Counted from the first letter of the stretch, positions 46,791-57,931 are shown. The stretch: DNA of 64,000 nucleotides from Reticulascus tulasneorum (GCA_001557505.1 LSAX01000007.1:1054001-1118000), one strand, 5' to 3'. Translations and numbers: made by a program. The notes: generated by a model not told the origin, from the sequence alone.

Positions 46791-47806
46791 TTGAATGAAG
46801 CTGGGGTTATTGATAAGGGCCAGTGCGCGGGACAAGGTGTTGGAGATGGGAACTCGTTCTGCTTGCATGGAAATGCTCCTCCTCGACGTGGCTAGACAGT
46901 AACCAACACACTTCTAGCTCCACGCAGGGTCGCACTATACGTATTCTTGGTTTCATTCTCTGAAACAAGTGCAACTTGTTAGGCTCGAATGAACACAGAG
47001 GTAAATAAACGCAGATAAGACTCTCAAACCACTGGAGTAGATGTAGCGGGGTAGAGATATCTCTGCTATTCTCGTTTTGCTTTCCAAGGATCCCATGGCT
47101 TGGAACTCACCCGACAGTGGGGATGGCGCTTGTGCAGCGGACCAGCGGTTGCTATAGATGCGTGTAATTCTTTTAGCGTCTATTTTGAAGTCTCTTTAAC
47201 TGTGGGCTGTTAAAGAAATTACCCAAGGAGAAATGTAAACTCTGCGTGGGATGGGGAGGATAGTTGAGTTGAATGAGAAATTGGGAGTGATACTATAGAG
47301 AAAAGGAGTCACGGGCTCCACGATTGTGCTTCAGACGCGTATTCTAGAGCAGCGTTAAAGGATAAACAACTGGCCTCCAGGTTATATCGAACCACCTGCT
47401 TCTGTAAAGGGGTGTTTGAGACGTGTGGTGAAGGGAACTTCTAGCACGGATTATCTGGAACCTTCGTGGATACTTCAATTTCTACGACCAGCGTCCGTTC
47501 CTTCTGACGAACCTTCCAAGGAAAACCGCCCCAGTTGCCATTATTCTATCCCCACGCTAGAATTGAGGACTCTACTTGCTTTCATCCAACGCGTTCACAA
47601 ACTCATCACAAACAAACAAAAGTCTTCGGGGTCACGTGGGCAACGTCCTTTCGTTCCTGCTATCTCCTTTTTGCAAATACCTTTTGCGTTTCGAAGGCAC
47701 GACTCTGCGCGAGAACCGTGAAGCATTTGCATCGCGAAGGTCATCTCCTTCAACTGACTGTGAAGCCTTTGCATCACGAAGCCCATCTTCTTCAACTGAC
47801 CACGCC
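46791..47806. other. Intergenic; decayed tail and F-box leader
   Basis: The first ~100 bp look like the lost 3' part of the small secreted gene. The last ~230 bp are open in the F-box frame but contain no ATG. A two-unit tandem repeat lies just before the F-box start. Confidence 0.5.
47718..47801 (+). repeat. Two 42-bp tandem units before the F-box gene
   Basis: Units 47718-47759 and 47760-47801 both read GTGAAGC-TTTGCATC-CGAAG then CATCT-CTTCAACTGAC, with about six mismatches. Length 42 bp keeps the frame. They end 6 bp before the ATG at 47807. Confidence 0.8.
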
Positions 47807-49280
47807 ATGGCTTCTATCAACGAGCCACACCCAGCATCGCTGGAGGGTATGCCGGTCGAGATTCGGCGCATGATTCTCTGCAGCTCGCTCTCTATTCATG
47901 ATCTCCTTAACGCCAGCCAGACCTGCAAAGCCCTGTACAACGCGTACAAAAGAGACACCGAAGGCATCGTGACGGATGTAATTCAGAACGAAGTTGGCCA
48001 CGACGTCTTTCCAGAGGCTGCCATCGCGTTCAAATGCCCCATTCTTCCCGATCCCACGCCCCTTCAAGTCAAGGAGTTTTCGGATGCCCATCTTAGCGAA
48101 CGGACCTTCCCTACCAGCCGTTGGTCTTTCCGACAGGCCAAGAACATCAGCCGAGCTCACTCGGTCGTGGTTCAGCTCACGGACCTCTTCATCAAAGAGA
48201 TTACCACAACGCACTTCAGACCAGTGACGAGACGTCTGGGCTACGACCTTCGCCTGGTTTACCCAACGCAACCTAATGGTTGTGACTTCACCCCAGCCAA
48301 GGAAGATATCAAGGAAGTCGCGCCCAAAAGACAAGAGAGAGCGCGCATCATGCGAGCCTTGTATCGTTTTGAGATCTTCTCCAAGCTGTTCGCCAAGATT
48401 CACGTTCCATCACCACCCCTCACCACGATGCAGGACGAATGGAAGCATCCTATGATGAAAGCTGCTGCAATTTTTTTCCTGCACAAGTTCGCACCGTGGG
48501 AGAACGACCAGCTTTTTGCTATTCATGACTTCCTCTCCCGACTCGTGGCGCCTGGTAAGCAGCTTGTCCTCCTTCGGTCCTATTTTGATGCCCGATAATT
48601 TCTTGCCAGAGTAATTCGCTAACCACCATCTAGCATTTACCGACGTTGCAAAACACGACGTAGTCTGGGGAGGTTTGTATCGCATAACCTATCCTATTGC
48701 CGAGAGAGGTTACATCAGCAGCTACACCCAGACTCTCATCTCCCTAGGACTCGAGCGGGTCTTGCGCATCGGCAAGGCTGAGTCGTACGAAGAACGGTAC
48801 TGGAGCATCTGCACCTATGAAGACGAGAGACCACGCAGAAACGGTTGGTTCTTCGAGCGTCTCATTTCTCGATACGACTATTTCCTACAGTGGAAAACCC
48901 ACTTCCCGAACCTGGCAGAATTCAACAAGCTTTTGCAGGTGGCCCCGTTCTTTGTCGAGGATAACATAGGACCGCGACGAAGCCTACAAGAGAAGCAGCT
49001 GGGAGAGGTCTTCTCCGGCAGACTGATCCATCGCAAGCAGAATGTGACGTTTCACAATCGGTGGGACTGGCACCGTCGTTGGGGCATGACTTTCTGGGAT
49101 GAGAATCGGTGCCACAGAATCTTCCACGACCCGGACTACACAGACAAGTTTCTGGCCAATACCAGTCGCTACCTGTTTCAGCAGAACCGGTCAGAGGAGC
49201 TCAGTATGGCGGCATCGTTCCGGGAACGAGCAACGGCATACCAGGAGGGAATAAGGGGATTTTGGGTTGGGCGTCACTGA
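47807..49280 (+). CDS. F-box domain protein
   Basis: Probable substrate-recognition subunit of an SCF ubiquitin ligase. Two exons, 47807-48554 and 48634-49280 (donor GTAAGC, 79-bp intron), give 464 aa. The F-box is at the N-terminus, about residues 8-50: LEGMPVEIRRMILCSSLSIH followed by DLLNASQTCKALYNAYKRDT. The rest (about 60-464) is charged, mostly helical and has no repeat type I can name, as in many fungus-specific F-box proteins of about this size that carry no LRR or WD40. No membrane segment or signal peptide. The in-frame upstream sequence has no ATG, so 47807 is the only reasonable start. Target unknown. Confidence 0.8.
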
Positions 49281-49429
49281 CGCGTCTAGAGACTGAGAGG
49301 ACGGCCCTTGCGGACGAAACGAGGAGCGTCATCGGACAGTGTTGTGTGAGTCTTCGATCAAGGGAAAAGGGAAATGGCTTTCTACAGGTTCAGCTGCAGC
49401 CGCCTCTATTCCAGGTACCTCAGGTGGTA

Positions 49430-49461
49430 GATACCTTGATACCTAGATACCTAGATACCTG
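49430..49461. repeat. (GATACCTA)4 tandem repeat
   Basis: Four units of 8 bp, GATACCTT, GATACCTA, GATACCTA and GATACCTG, followed by a partial GATAGGT. Lies 150 bp after the F-box stop. Confidence 0.85.
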
Positions 49462-50647
49462 GATAGGTAAAATGCCGTACTAATACATTGAGAATTACCG
49501 AACTTTCGCTGCCCATGCTTCTTCCACGAATGTCCCGCTTGAATATCAGGATTCTATCTTGGACCCCGAAGTGTCAAGCGATGACTCACCTGAGTTTGCG
49601 GGGCCGTAGCTGTCGGTCATGCTGTTAGCTGGAGGAGCTTCGAATGGCGTTGGAGGTCTGGAACGTGAGCAACCGCACACACAGTCCTCACCCGTCTCAT
49701 TGGCCAGAGCAGAACCGCGAGCCTTGATCAGGAGCTGGTCGGAGCTGACAGTCAGCCTCCAACAGAACAGCTCTGAGAGATTTCAGCTCCTCTTGGCTTT
49801 CGGCCAACCATTTCCACATCAAGCCTCCCCCCCTCGTCACGGCAAGTCAGTTGCTAATGAGGGGCGTTCGTTAGCCCCAGCGGCGTTGCTACCAGGTCGG
49901 CATGAAACGCTTTGCATCCTCCGCCAGGTTAAGCAGGCGGAGAGCGAGCGTTGTAGCTAGTGGCAAATGTTTATTTCAAGTGTGGTACGCTTGCTGGTGG
50001 TCGATTGGATGCCTCGTACGTTCGGCGCTAATCTGATTGGCGATAGGCGGATCTGGGTCCGATAAGCCCTCCCATCAGCTTACCCTCTGCGTGTGTTTGC
50101 GTCCAAGCAAAGCGGGTAAAAAGCGTCACTCAGGGGGTTTCCCCGAGGCCTCTTCGGTGGGATGCCGAGGCCCTGTCGTCGCCCCGAAGAGCAGACGGGC
50201 TGACGCATTAGGGCTTACTCTTCCAGCCCATTTGGTGCACAAATCAATGCAAGGCTTTCCATGCCTCCTGTGATGCCCGTCTAGTTTTGTTTCATCTGCA
50301 CGCCGCCGGCCGGGGGTTAGGTCGGTTGGCGGCTCAGATGGTGGGATGGTGGGAGGGTTTTTGGCACCCCACGGTGATCTGCATATGCTGGCATTGGGGG
50401 GGACCTGCAGCAGTGGGAGTTGGACCTGCATGCCAATTTAGTTAGCTGGGTTGGGGTTATCCCGTAGAGACGATCATCATCTTCGACTTGTGGAATGTGT
50501 TTTTTTGTTCACGAGTCTGTTGGTAGTCAATCAAAGTAAAACCGGACTAAATGCTTATTCCAACTGTTTTAGGCACCGCATCCTCCGCGCCGTATAGCAT
50601 CGCATGAAAGATGGCTGGCCTTGTTGGGACCGGACGGTGGCCAAAGT

Positions 50648-50677
50648 CCCCAACCCAACCCAACCCAAACCCTAACC
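50648..50677. repeat. Telomere-like CCCAA/CCCTAA tract
   Basis: Runs of CCCAA (three to four units) lead into AAACCCTAACC. The last unit equals the common fungal telomere repeat CCCTAA, the others differ. Too short to claim a telomere scar. Confidence 0.6.
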
Positions 50678-51020
50678 ATGCCCCGGCGGCCATTATCGGA
50701 GTCAACGTCAACCTTTGTGCAAGGGCATGGAAGTGTAAAAAAAAAAAACTGCTCTCTCCTTTTTGGACCATCGAGCAAGCCGCGCATCAAGCCAACCCTG
50801 GTGGCGGCAGTTGGTAAGCTGCAAAGGCGCCGCGCGGGTGAGGTCGTCGTTTCATGGCTCTTCCATGGCTTTGTTTCAATCCCGCTGATTGGCCTGCGTC
50901 CAAAGCCCGACCCCTATTCGAATCACCACCAACCACAACGCCCCGAAAATGGACATGGGCAGAAAACCTCCGTCGCTCATGACATACGTACTATGCGTGT
51001 CCGCTGGCAGCATGAATGAG

Positions 51021-51028
51021 TATATAGA
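51021..51028 (+). promoter_or_regulatory. TATA box of GH71 gene
   Basis: TATATAGA, 115 bp before the ATG at 51136. Confidence 0.45.
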
Positions 51029-51135
51029 AAAGGCCAAGTCAGTCATGGCCCAGACCCGACAATTGCTCTGGCGATCATTGCACCGGCGGCATCTTGCATC
51101 TGCATGCTCTTACACTCCTTAACGTAGCACACACA

Positions 51136-53444
51136 ATGTTCTTTCGATTCTTACAGCTCGTTAGCGCGACATGTCTGCTGGCAGCATGTCTTACACAGGC
51201 CGCACCGGCCATCGCAGCACCGTATACGGTTGCAAAAAGACAAAATTCAACCACCACCGGCAGATTAGTATTCTGCCATTTTATGGTTCGTGCCCCATCT
51301 CAAGTATTCTTGCCGGAGATGCATCTGCTGACACGACGGCTCCCTAGATTGGCATAGTGGGCGAACGCACCAGCGCCGCCGACTATGACGAGGACATGCT
51401 GCGCGCAAAGTCGCTGGGGATAGACGCATTTGCCCTCAACATCGGTGTTGATCCCTACACCGACGCCCAGCTCGGCTATGCCTACGAATCAGCCGCCCAG
51501 AACGACGTCAAAGTCTTCATCTCCTTCGACTTCAACTGGTACCACGCCGAGTCTGACGCCGCTGCCGTCGGGCAGATGATTGCCAAGTACGGGAAGCTCC
51601 CCGCTCAACTCTTCTTTGACGGCAAGGTCTTTGCCTCGTCCTTTGCCGGCGACGCCCTTGACGTGGCTGCCATGCGAGCCGCCGCTGGTGTGGATGTGTT
51701 CTGGGCGCCGAACTTCCACCCCGGGCAGTCGGATGCCAGCCAGATCGACGGAGCCCTGAACTGGATGGTAAGAAACTCACCCATGGAACCGTTTGCCTAT
51801 TGTTCGGGACTGATCTCGTACAGGGGTGGGATAACGACGGCTACAACAAAGCTCCCAAGGGAGGATCAAACGTCACTGTGGCAGCTGGCGATGATGCCTA
51901 CATCAAGTGGCTTGGCTCGAAGCCCTACATTGCCCGTTAGTCTCCTGTTGTCTCAACAGAAAAGAAGTAATATTAACATAATACCCTCATCCAGCTGTCT
52001 CGCCTTGGTTCAGCACACATTTCGGTCCCGTAAGTGCTGGCCATCTTCAAGACAACCCGTGGCCCATGCTTACATATCCCACAGGAAGTACCATACAGCA
52101 AAAATTGGGTATTCCCCGGCGATCTCCTGTGGTTCAACCGCTGGAATGATATCCTCAAAATGGGACCACAGTTTCTGGAAATCGTGACCTGGAACGACTA
52201 TGGAGAGTCCCACTACATCGGTCCACTCGCTTCACCGCATTATGACGATGGAAACTCGAAATGGACAAACGATATGTGAGTGTAGTCGTCCTATCAAATT
52301 GGGTGCATGAATACTGATGATATGAAGGCCTCACGGTGGTTGGCTCGACATGGCCAAGCCGTTTATCGCAGCATATCATGCCGGCGCCAGCAGCCCGGAT
52401 GAGTTTATTACGGAGGACGAACTGATCTACTGGTACCGCCCAAACCTCAGGACTCTTGACTGCGACGCAACAGACACGACCATGGTCACCGCCAACAACG
52501 GCAGCGGCAATTACTTCCAGGGCCGTCCCGACGGCTGGGAGGCGATGGCTGATTCGGTCTTCGTTGTCTCTCTTCTCACAAGCCCAGCCACCGTCATCGT
52601 GACGTCCGGAGACAACACCCAGACCTTTGAGGCTCCCGCCGGAGCCAGCGCGTTCGAAGTCGCGATGGGCGTTGGCCAGCAAAAGTTCTCGGTCCAGCGC
52701 GACTCGGCTACGGTTCTGAGCGGCACCTCTCTGAAAGACATTACCGACGTTTGCATCTGCGGCATCTACAACTTCAATGCCTATGTAGGTACATTGCCCG
52801 ACTCGCAGGCAGATCCGCTTGATAAGGATGGTCTGGCATCTCTGACCGCCGGTCTGCATGTTTCGACTTGTTCCGCAGCACCATCTCTGGGCAACTCGGT
52901 TGGGAATGGGACGGTTCCCGCTGTCCCAACCGCGACGGATCCAGGGTCGGGTCCTACCGTTGGGCCGTCTGCACCCGTCACTAGGACGTCGGCTCCACAA
53001 ACATCAGCTGGTTCCGCCGCACCGCCAGCCGAAACTGATTCTGTCACCACCACAGCAGCGGCCAACCCGGTGGCACCAACTACTGGGCCTGATCCCGAGC
53101 CTCAGCCAGAGCCAGAACCAGAGCCAGAACCCGAGCCCCCAGCAACAACCGATGTCCCTGCTCCTTCTGACCCTGGCCTGATAGGGGAATCTTGTGCCGA
53201 AGGTACAGTTGCGGCCGGCATGTCAGGCAACTACCTCGGGCTGTGCACCTTCGCCTGCCAGTACGGCTATTGCCCTCCTGGACCCTGTGTCTGCACGGTC
53301 ACGGGGACTCCAAAGGTCGCTCCTCTAGACACTGGCGACTCAGGCTGTCCGCTTCCAAACGAAGATGAGAGCTATTTGGGCCTGTGTAAATTCTCCTGCG
53401 CGCGCGGATATTGTCCGGAGACGGCATGCCAGCCAGGTTGTTGA
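51136..53444 (+). CDS. Secreted alpha-1,3-glucanase (GH71, mutanase)
   Basis: Hydrolyses alpha-1,3-glucan, a fungal cell-wall polymer; secreted. Six exons: 51136-51285, 51348-51767, 51824-51935, 51995-52029, 52085-52275 and 52328-53444, giving 674 aa. Signal peptide ~1-24 (FLQLVSATCLLAACLTQAAP) with a Kex2-like KR at about 34-35. GH71 blocks: FCHFMIGIVGERTSAADYDE (across intron 1), LGIDAFALNIGVDPYTDAQL, VFISFDFNWYHAESD, FWAPNFHPGQSDASQIDGAL, KNWVFPGDLLWFNRWNDIL, FLEIVTWNDYGESHYIGPL and PFIAAYHAGASSPDEFITED. After a beta-rich region comes a Pro/Thr/Ser linker with an acidic (EP)n run, then two cysteine modules of the type GNYLGLCTFACQYGYCPPGP and ESYLGLCKFSCARGYCPETA. Exon 4 has only 35 nt. 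The modules are common on fungal GH71 tails and may bind glucan; that is inference. Confidence 0.93.
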
Positions 53445-54595
53445 GAGGTTTCATCTGGGATAGACAGAGAGGCGAACGGGTCTAGAGGGCGTTTTGGGTT
53501 TGGGGACTTTTCAAAAGGGTGGAGGGGTCAAGGTGTTTTGGGCGATTTCTCTTCACAGGAAACTTTAGACTTGTATAAAAGTCAGCCGGTCGTTTAGTCC
53601 ATACATTCTCTGATTAGATGTTCATATATATTGTTCACTTCCAGTTTTTTACGAACCAGAATATGTTTGATCTTCTTTGCGGTGCCCGCCAACAGCGGCC
53701 AGGAAATGATTTCTTCCAAAGGGCACGATGCCGCAAATAATGCTGCGGCAGTAGCTTTCCGATGTCGAGTTTGGTTGGGCGTTTGTCAAAATTTTCCGCG
53801 GTTCGGGACAAGTCCCCCGGCTGCGCTGTAGATAAGAGACGGGGGAGGGGCATTGGACTCTGGCTAGGTCCTCCAAAGATCGGGCTCAGAGATTACGTAC
53901 TGCCATTGTGATATTGGTGCAGAGACATGGCGATTGATCCTTCCGATTGTCGTCCCCAATAGGTTCGTGCTGCCCATCAAAGCGCGACTTGCCCAATGGA
54001 TTCTCAGGAAAGATTGTCGTCGTCCCAACTACATCTCTGTAGCGTCTCCGCATATGCATCTTGCTCCTTTTGGTCTCCGCGGCCCCGTCTCGACGGGGTG
54101 GAGACCCGTGTGCCAAGGTTATTTAAACGGCAGCCTAACCACCAACCTGCACAACACACCCAATATTGCCAGCGCGTGCGAATGTTCGATTGCGCGGCCG
54201 CATCCTCCCAAACATGCAATGCCCGCTTAAGGTTTGCAGACAAGTCCTGCGGGTGCCGTATTCTAACCAAGCTGGGCGGGTCCTATAGACTCCCAGCACA
54301 GTGTACCGCCCTCACACAGAAGAAATACATGCAAACGATCAGATCGGCCTTGGAGTCCCAAGGGGCGGAACATACCCCGTATGTAGCGCCATATCTGGGC
54401 GCTGCTGTGCCTCCGTAGTGCAGATGGGACTTTTTATAGAAGCTTGTTGTCCCCGCAGATTTCCGTCTTGTCGGTTATGCGAAGTAGCCGCCGACTAATT
54501 AAATTTCATCGGAAACCCTCCTGAGCGGCCTCCTTTCAAAACGGAACAATTTGTAGCCGTGAGACGCGAAGGTCGCATTGCTTTCCTCTCGAAGA

Positions 54596-54617
54596 GGGAG
54601 GGAGGGAGGGAGGGAGG
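54596..54617. repeat. (GGGA)5 tract
   Basis: Five to six GGGA units ending in GGC; fits a G-quadruplex rule (four or more G3 runs with 1-nt loops). Confidence 0.85.
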
Positions 54618-54786
54618 CTGATTTGGGGGCCAAGGCATAATCTCTGGCATCTGGAATTTGGAGCGGCCGCCCTCCTGGCGAGGCACGGGCGGGGTTCCGT
54701 GAACCCTTCCAACGAAGGACCCTTCCATGCTTCGTACAAACATGGTATTCTATTTCAGCTACTCTCTGACCGAGCTCGGGCCACGT

Positions 54787-54816
54787 GGGGGGGAGGGAGG
54801 AGGGGAGGGAAGGGGG
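54787..54816. repeat. G-rich tract, potential G-quadruplex
   Basis: Seven-G run followed by GGGAGGAGGGGAGGGAAGGGGG, 170 bp from the GGGA repeat and 306 bp before the glycosyltransferase start. Confidence 0.7.
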
Positions 54817-55121
54817 CTGCGTCTCACGAACCAACATCAGTCGGGCACTCGTGGCACTCAGGAAAATGGCCCCCAGATTGGTATCAGCCACACAAATCCC
54901 GGTACCAAACACACACTCTTCAACCGTGCGAAAAGGGGATGGAACAGGCAGACAAATTAAGTCCTTCAAATTTAAAGCGTGTTTCTGTCCCCTAAAATCA
55001 TCCAAGCTACAAGATCCCCTTCCCTTCCCTTCTTCCCTCGCTTTCTTTTTCCTTCACTGTGCCATGCCAGTCGCATATTCGTCTCGATAATAATTAGCAT
55101 GTGCTGAGATAGAATACTGCA

Positions 55122-56333
55122 ATGCGGCTCCCACCTCGATTTCGAGGCTTGTTTTATGCTAGCGCCGTTTTTCTTTTCCTCCTCACTGTAGCCCTACTTA
55201 ATCACATCAATTTCCAGGCCTACGGCATCGGCCACCACGCCAAGGACCCTGCAGAGACTATCCGGCCAGACTCGCCCCGCCAGCCAGATGTCTGGAGGTC
55301 GTCAGTCCGCGGCATTCATCCGCCAAGACTGAACGAGACATACGGCGACTCCATCCCCAATTTCATCAACTTCGTCTACATACTGCCCAAGGGGGTAACC
55401 GACTTCGATTTCTTCTTCAAGCAGGCCATCGCCGTGTACTCCACCTGGCTCTTTACCGACCCGGACATAATCTATTTTCACACAAATGCGGCCCCGGAGG
55501 CCATCGAGCGCGCCCGCTCTGGGGCTCGGGGGAAATGGAACTCCATGATCCTCAATGTGCCTCAGCTGATCATTAAGCACGTCGAGTCGCCGGATCGTGC
55601 GGGGAATGGCGTTGAGATCACTCTGATGCAGCACAAGAGCGATTTCGTCCGCGTCACGGCTCTGGAAGAGAACGGCGGCATCTACCTCGACATGGACGCC
55701 ATTCCCCTGCGAGACCTTCGGCCTCTGCTCGGGACCGGGTTCAGTACGGTTCTGGGGAGGCAGTTGGATGGGCAGATCATGAGCGGGAACTTCATCGGCA
55801 AGGCGGGCTGTCAGTTCTTCACCCGGTGGAGAATCGAGATGCATAAGATCTACGACCAGAGGTGGCTCACCCACTCGAACGATCTTATGACGAGACTGGG
55901 GAAGAGGCTCGTAGGCTTGGATCGCGAGATCCTCATCTTGGAGGCCCCTGCGATGGGGCCGGTGCATTGGTGGGACAGCACCAGACAGGCGCTCTACGCG
56001 GTCCACAACGATGTAAAGTCCAATCTAGAAGGGCTGGTGGACGGGGATCCTTTGAGGGATTTTACCGACAGGTTGGAAGGCCCACCGGGCGAGCCTCTGC
56101 CCAAGGACTGTGCCAGTTGGGAGGGCGATTACTCCGATACTTACATTCTCCACTCGTGGAGAGAGAAGCGAGGCTTCCGGCTTCCGCACGGCTTCGATCA
56201 CGTTACCCCGAGGTACGTGCTGGAGCGAAGGAGCGATTTCTCGAGGGCGGTGTATCACATCGTGAAACACATGTACGATCAGGGCTTTGTAAAATTTGAT
56301 GATCCGTGGAAGTACACGGTTTTAGAAAAGTAG
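55122..56333 (+). CDS. Type II membrane glycosyltransferase with DXD motif (GT32-like)
   Basis: Golgi-type sugar transferase, single exon, 403 aa. A short cytoplasmic end MRLPPRFRG is followed by one membrane anchor (LFYASAVFLFLLTVALL, residues 10-26). The catalytic region has FINFVYILPKGVTDFDFFFK and AIAVYSTWLFTDPDIIYFHT, then DFVRVTALEENGGIYLDMDA with the metal/nucleotide-sugar DXD at 190-192, as in Gly_transf_sug (Och1/alpha-1,4-GlcNAc or galactosyl) proteins. Further blocks are GNFIGKAGCQFFTRWRIEMH, APAMGPVHWWD and SDTYILHSWREKRGFRLP. Donor sugar and acceptor are not determined. No intron. Converges with the RidA gene, 276 bp between stops. Confidence 0.88.
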   Translation: MRLPPRFRGLFYASAVFLFLLTVALLNHINFQAYGIGHHAKDPAETIRPDSPRQPDVWRSSVRGIHPPRLNETYGDSIPNFINFVYILPKGVTDFDFFFKQAIAVYSTWLFTDPDIIYFHTNAAPEAIERARSGARGKWNSMILNVPQLIIKHVESPDRAGNGVEITLMQHKSDFVRVTALEENGGIYLDMDAIPLRDLRPLLGTGFSTVLGRQLDGQIMSGNFIGKAGCQFFTRWRIEMHKIYDQRWLTHSNDLMTRLGKRLVGLDREILILEAPAMGPVHWWDSTRQALYAVHNDVKSNLEGLVDGDPLRDFTDRLEGPPGEPLPKDCASWEGDYSDTYILHSWREKRGFRLPHGFDHVTPRYVLERRSDFSRAVYHIVKHMYDQGFVKFDDPWKYTVLEK

Positions 56334-56609
56334 ATACCACCACTGTCTTTTGGGAGTTGGGTTTAGGAAAGGAATTCAGAATGATACCACTATAGCCTTA
56401 ATGGAACATCTTGGCCGCGTTGGACTGCCATAGCTGTGAATGGGTATGCATCAGTCTTGGCTTCCTTGCTCGTGCATTATTCCACCTGGGTGGCCATCGT
56501 TCGCCTAACTTGAACGTTCTTCGAATCACCGTAGCACGCACTGTTCCATAAACAAGAAAAAGACTTCTTCATGGACGGACCAAACAGCCACTCCGAAACC
56601 GAGTGGCTC

Positions 56610-57092
56610 TTACTTGGCGCTCTCAGGGTCGTACGCCACGACCACAATCTCGACCCTCATCCCCGGCAGCCCTAGCTGGGGCGAGCTCGTCATGGTCCAT
56701 ATCGGCTTGTGGTCAGGCATATACTTGCGGAAGTTCTCCGTCATGACCGCCATCGTCGCGGGAGAGATCTCGGTGTGGTACGAGTGGACGCTGTAGACCT
56801 GCGACCAGCCCTTGCCGCCCACCGCCTTGAGGGCAGCCTCGACATTCTTGAAGGCCTGGTCGACCTCCTCCTCGATGCTCGTACTGAATTTAGGCTCCGC
56901 GGCGAGAGGATCCCATCCACCTGTTGCGGAGAGCAGTCAGTAAAGGTGCCAATCGCGAGAGCCGAAGACCGGCAGCGTACCTTGCCCGGAGATTTCAAGG
57001 CGGTCACCAACGCGGACCGCCTGATGGTAGGCCAGGTTGTCGCGGGCCCATTCTCCGAAGCCAGGGTAGACGCCGTACTTGAGGGAAGACAT
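56610..57092 (-). CDS. RidA/YjgF family protein
   Basis: Small soluble protein, 140 aa, of the RidA (reactive enamine/imine deaminase) superfamily. Two exons, 57092-56981 and 56920-56610 (donor GTACGC, 60-bp intron). Signature parts: YHQAVRVGDRLEISGQGGWD across the intron, VDQAFKNVEAALKAVGGKGW, a strand VYSVHSYHTE, and the C-terminal GMRVEIVVVAYDPESAK. The Arg expected in the C-terminal strand is present in GMRVEIVV. Length fits the family (about 125-145 aa). Fungal members may act in small-molecule pathways as well as in imine clearance. Divergent from the amine oxidase gene, and a link of an amine-oxidising flavoenzyme (imine product) with an imine deaminase is plausible but inferred. Confidence 0.88.
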
Positions 57093-57624
57093 TTCCCGTA
57101 GTCTCTGCTTCTATCGTATTTTTCTTCTTCTTATGATTGTTAGCTCGTAGTTGGGGCAAAATAGCCCAGGTTCGGCTATGGCAGTGTGTGAGTTGCGGTT
57201 GGAACCGAATTAAAGACGAGGGTTTCTCGTCCGATTCAGACGAGCAACAGTCCCCTTTTTTATATCTTTTCTGGACCTCGTCTCTTACAAGCCAGCTCTT
57301 TAATGTCTTTGGGGTTCGCTTTTACCCACAGCGTCACCCTAATGCTGTTTGGTCGAGTGAATATAGAACCTCCCAAGCCAAGCTTGCTTACTGTGCGGGA
57401 GCCGCAGCGCGTGCATGTGGAAGTGGGCCTTGTTTCGTCTCAGTCGCGGGAGTCCAAGACTTGTTGTAAAGGCAAGGTTCCAACTGACCATTAAAGATGA
57501 AAACATACCGCTGAAGTAGCCAGTGAAGGCAGTGTTTCTCTTTTGACTGCCTTTGCTAGTTCCCGATGCAGAATGATTTGGATAAAGGCTCTGCATAACA
57601 AAAGTATCAGTAACACAACTCAAA

Positions 57625-57695
57625 GTCCGAATGCGAGTCACACTTCCGAGGGTCCGAATGCGAATCACTCCTACTAGCGTCCGAATGCGATTCAC
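57625..57695 (+). repeat. Three 17-bp repeats, 27-bp period
   Basis: GTCCGAATGCGAGTCAC (57625), GTCCGAATGCGAATCAC (57652) and GTCCGAATGCGATTCAC (57679). They differ only at one base (G, A, T) while the spacers between them differ freely. They lie 283-353 bp before the amine oxidase ATG. Confidence 0.9.
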
Positions 57696-57931
57696 CGCGT
57701 GGACCCACATACGGCCCCCGGTCCGAGCACCAGCAACGCAGGTTACGGGTCAACCGGCGTTTGGCCGCACGGCGAGGGAAAAAGAGTCGTGGTCAAATCC
57801 AGCTGAGTCAAGTACAAGATGCAAGGCTGATTTAAATCGCCATGTCCGCATCAACTTATAGAGAAACAGTGGAGTCCCAACACAATTACAAGAGCTCTCA
57901 CAGCAAACTTCAGTAACTCCGCTCTTGCACC

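Larger units (their letters stand above)
49281..51135. other. Intergenic with short repeats
   Basis: 1.85 kb, no supported gene. Holds an 8-bp tandem repeat (49430), a telomere-like CCCAA tract (50648) and a TATA box for the next gene (51021). Several R/P/S-rich open frames are composition-driven. Confidence 0.6.
53445..55121. other. Intergenic with G-rich repeats
   Basis: 1.7 kb without supported genes. Two G-rich tracts are listed separately. The last 100 bp before the glycosyltransferase start are CT-rich (leader-like). Confidence 0.6.
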
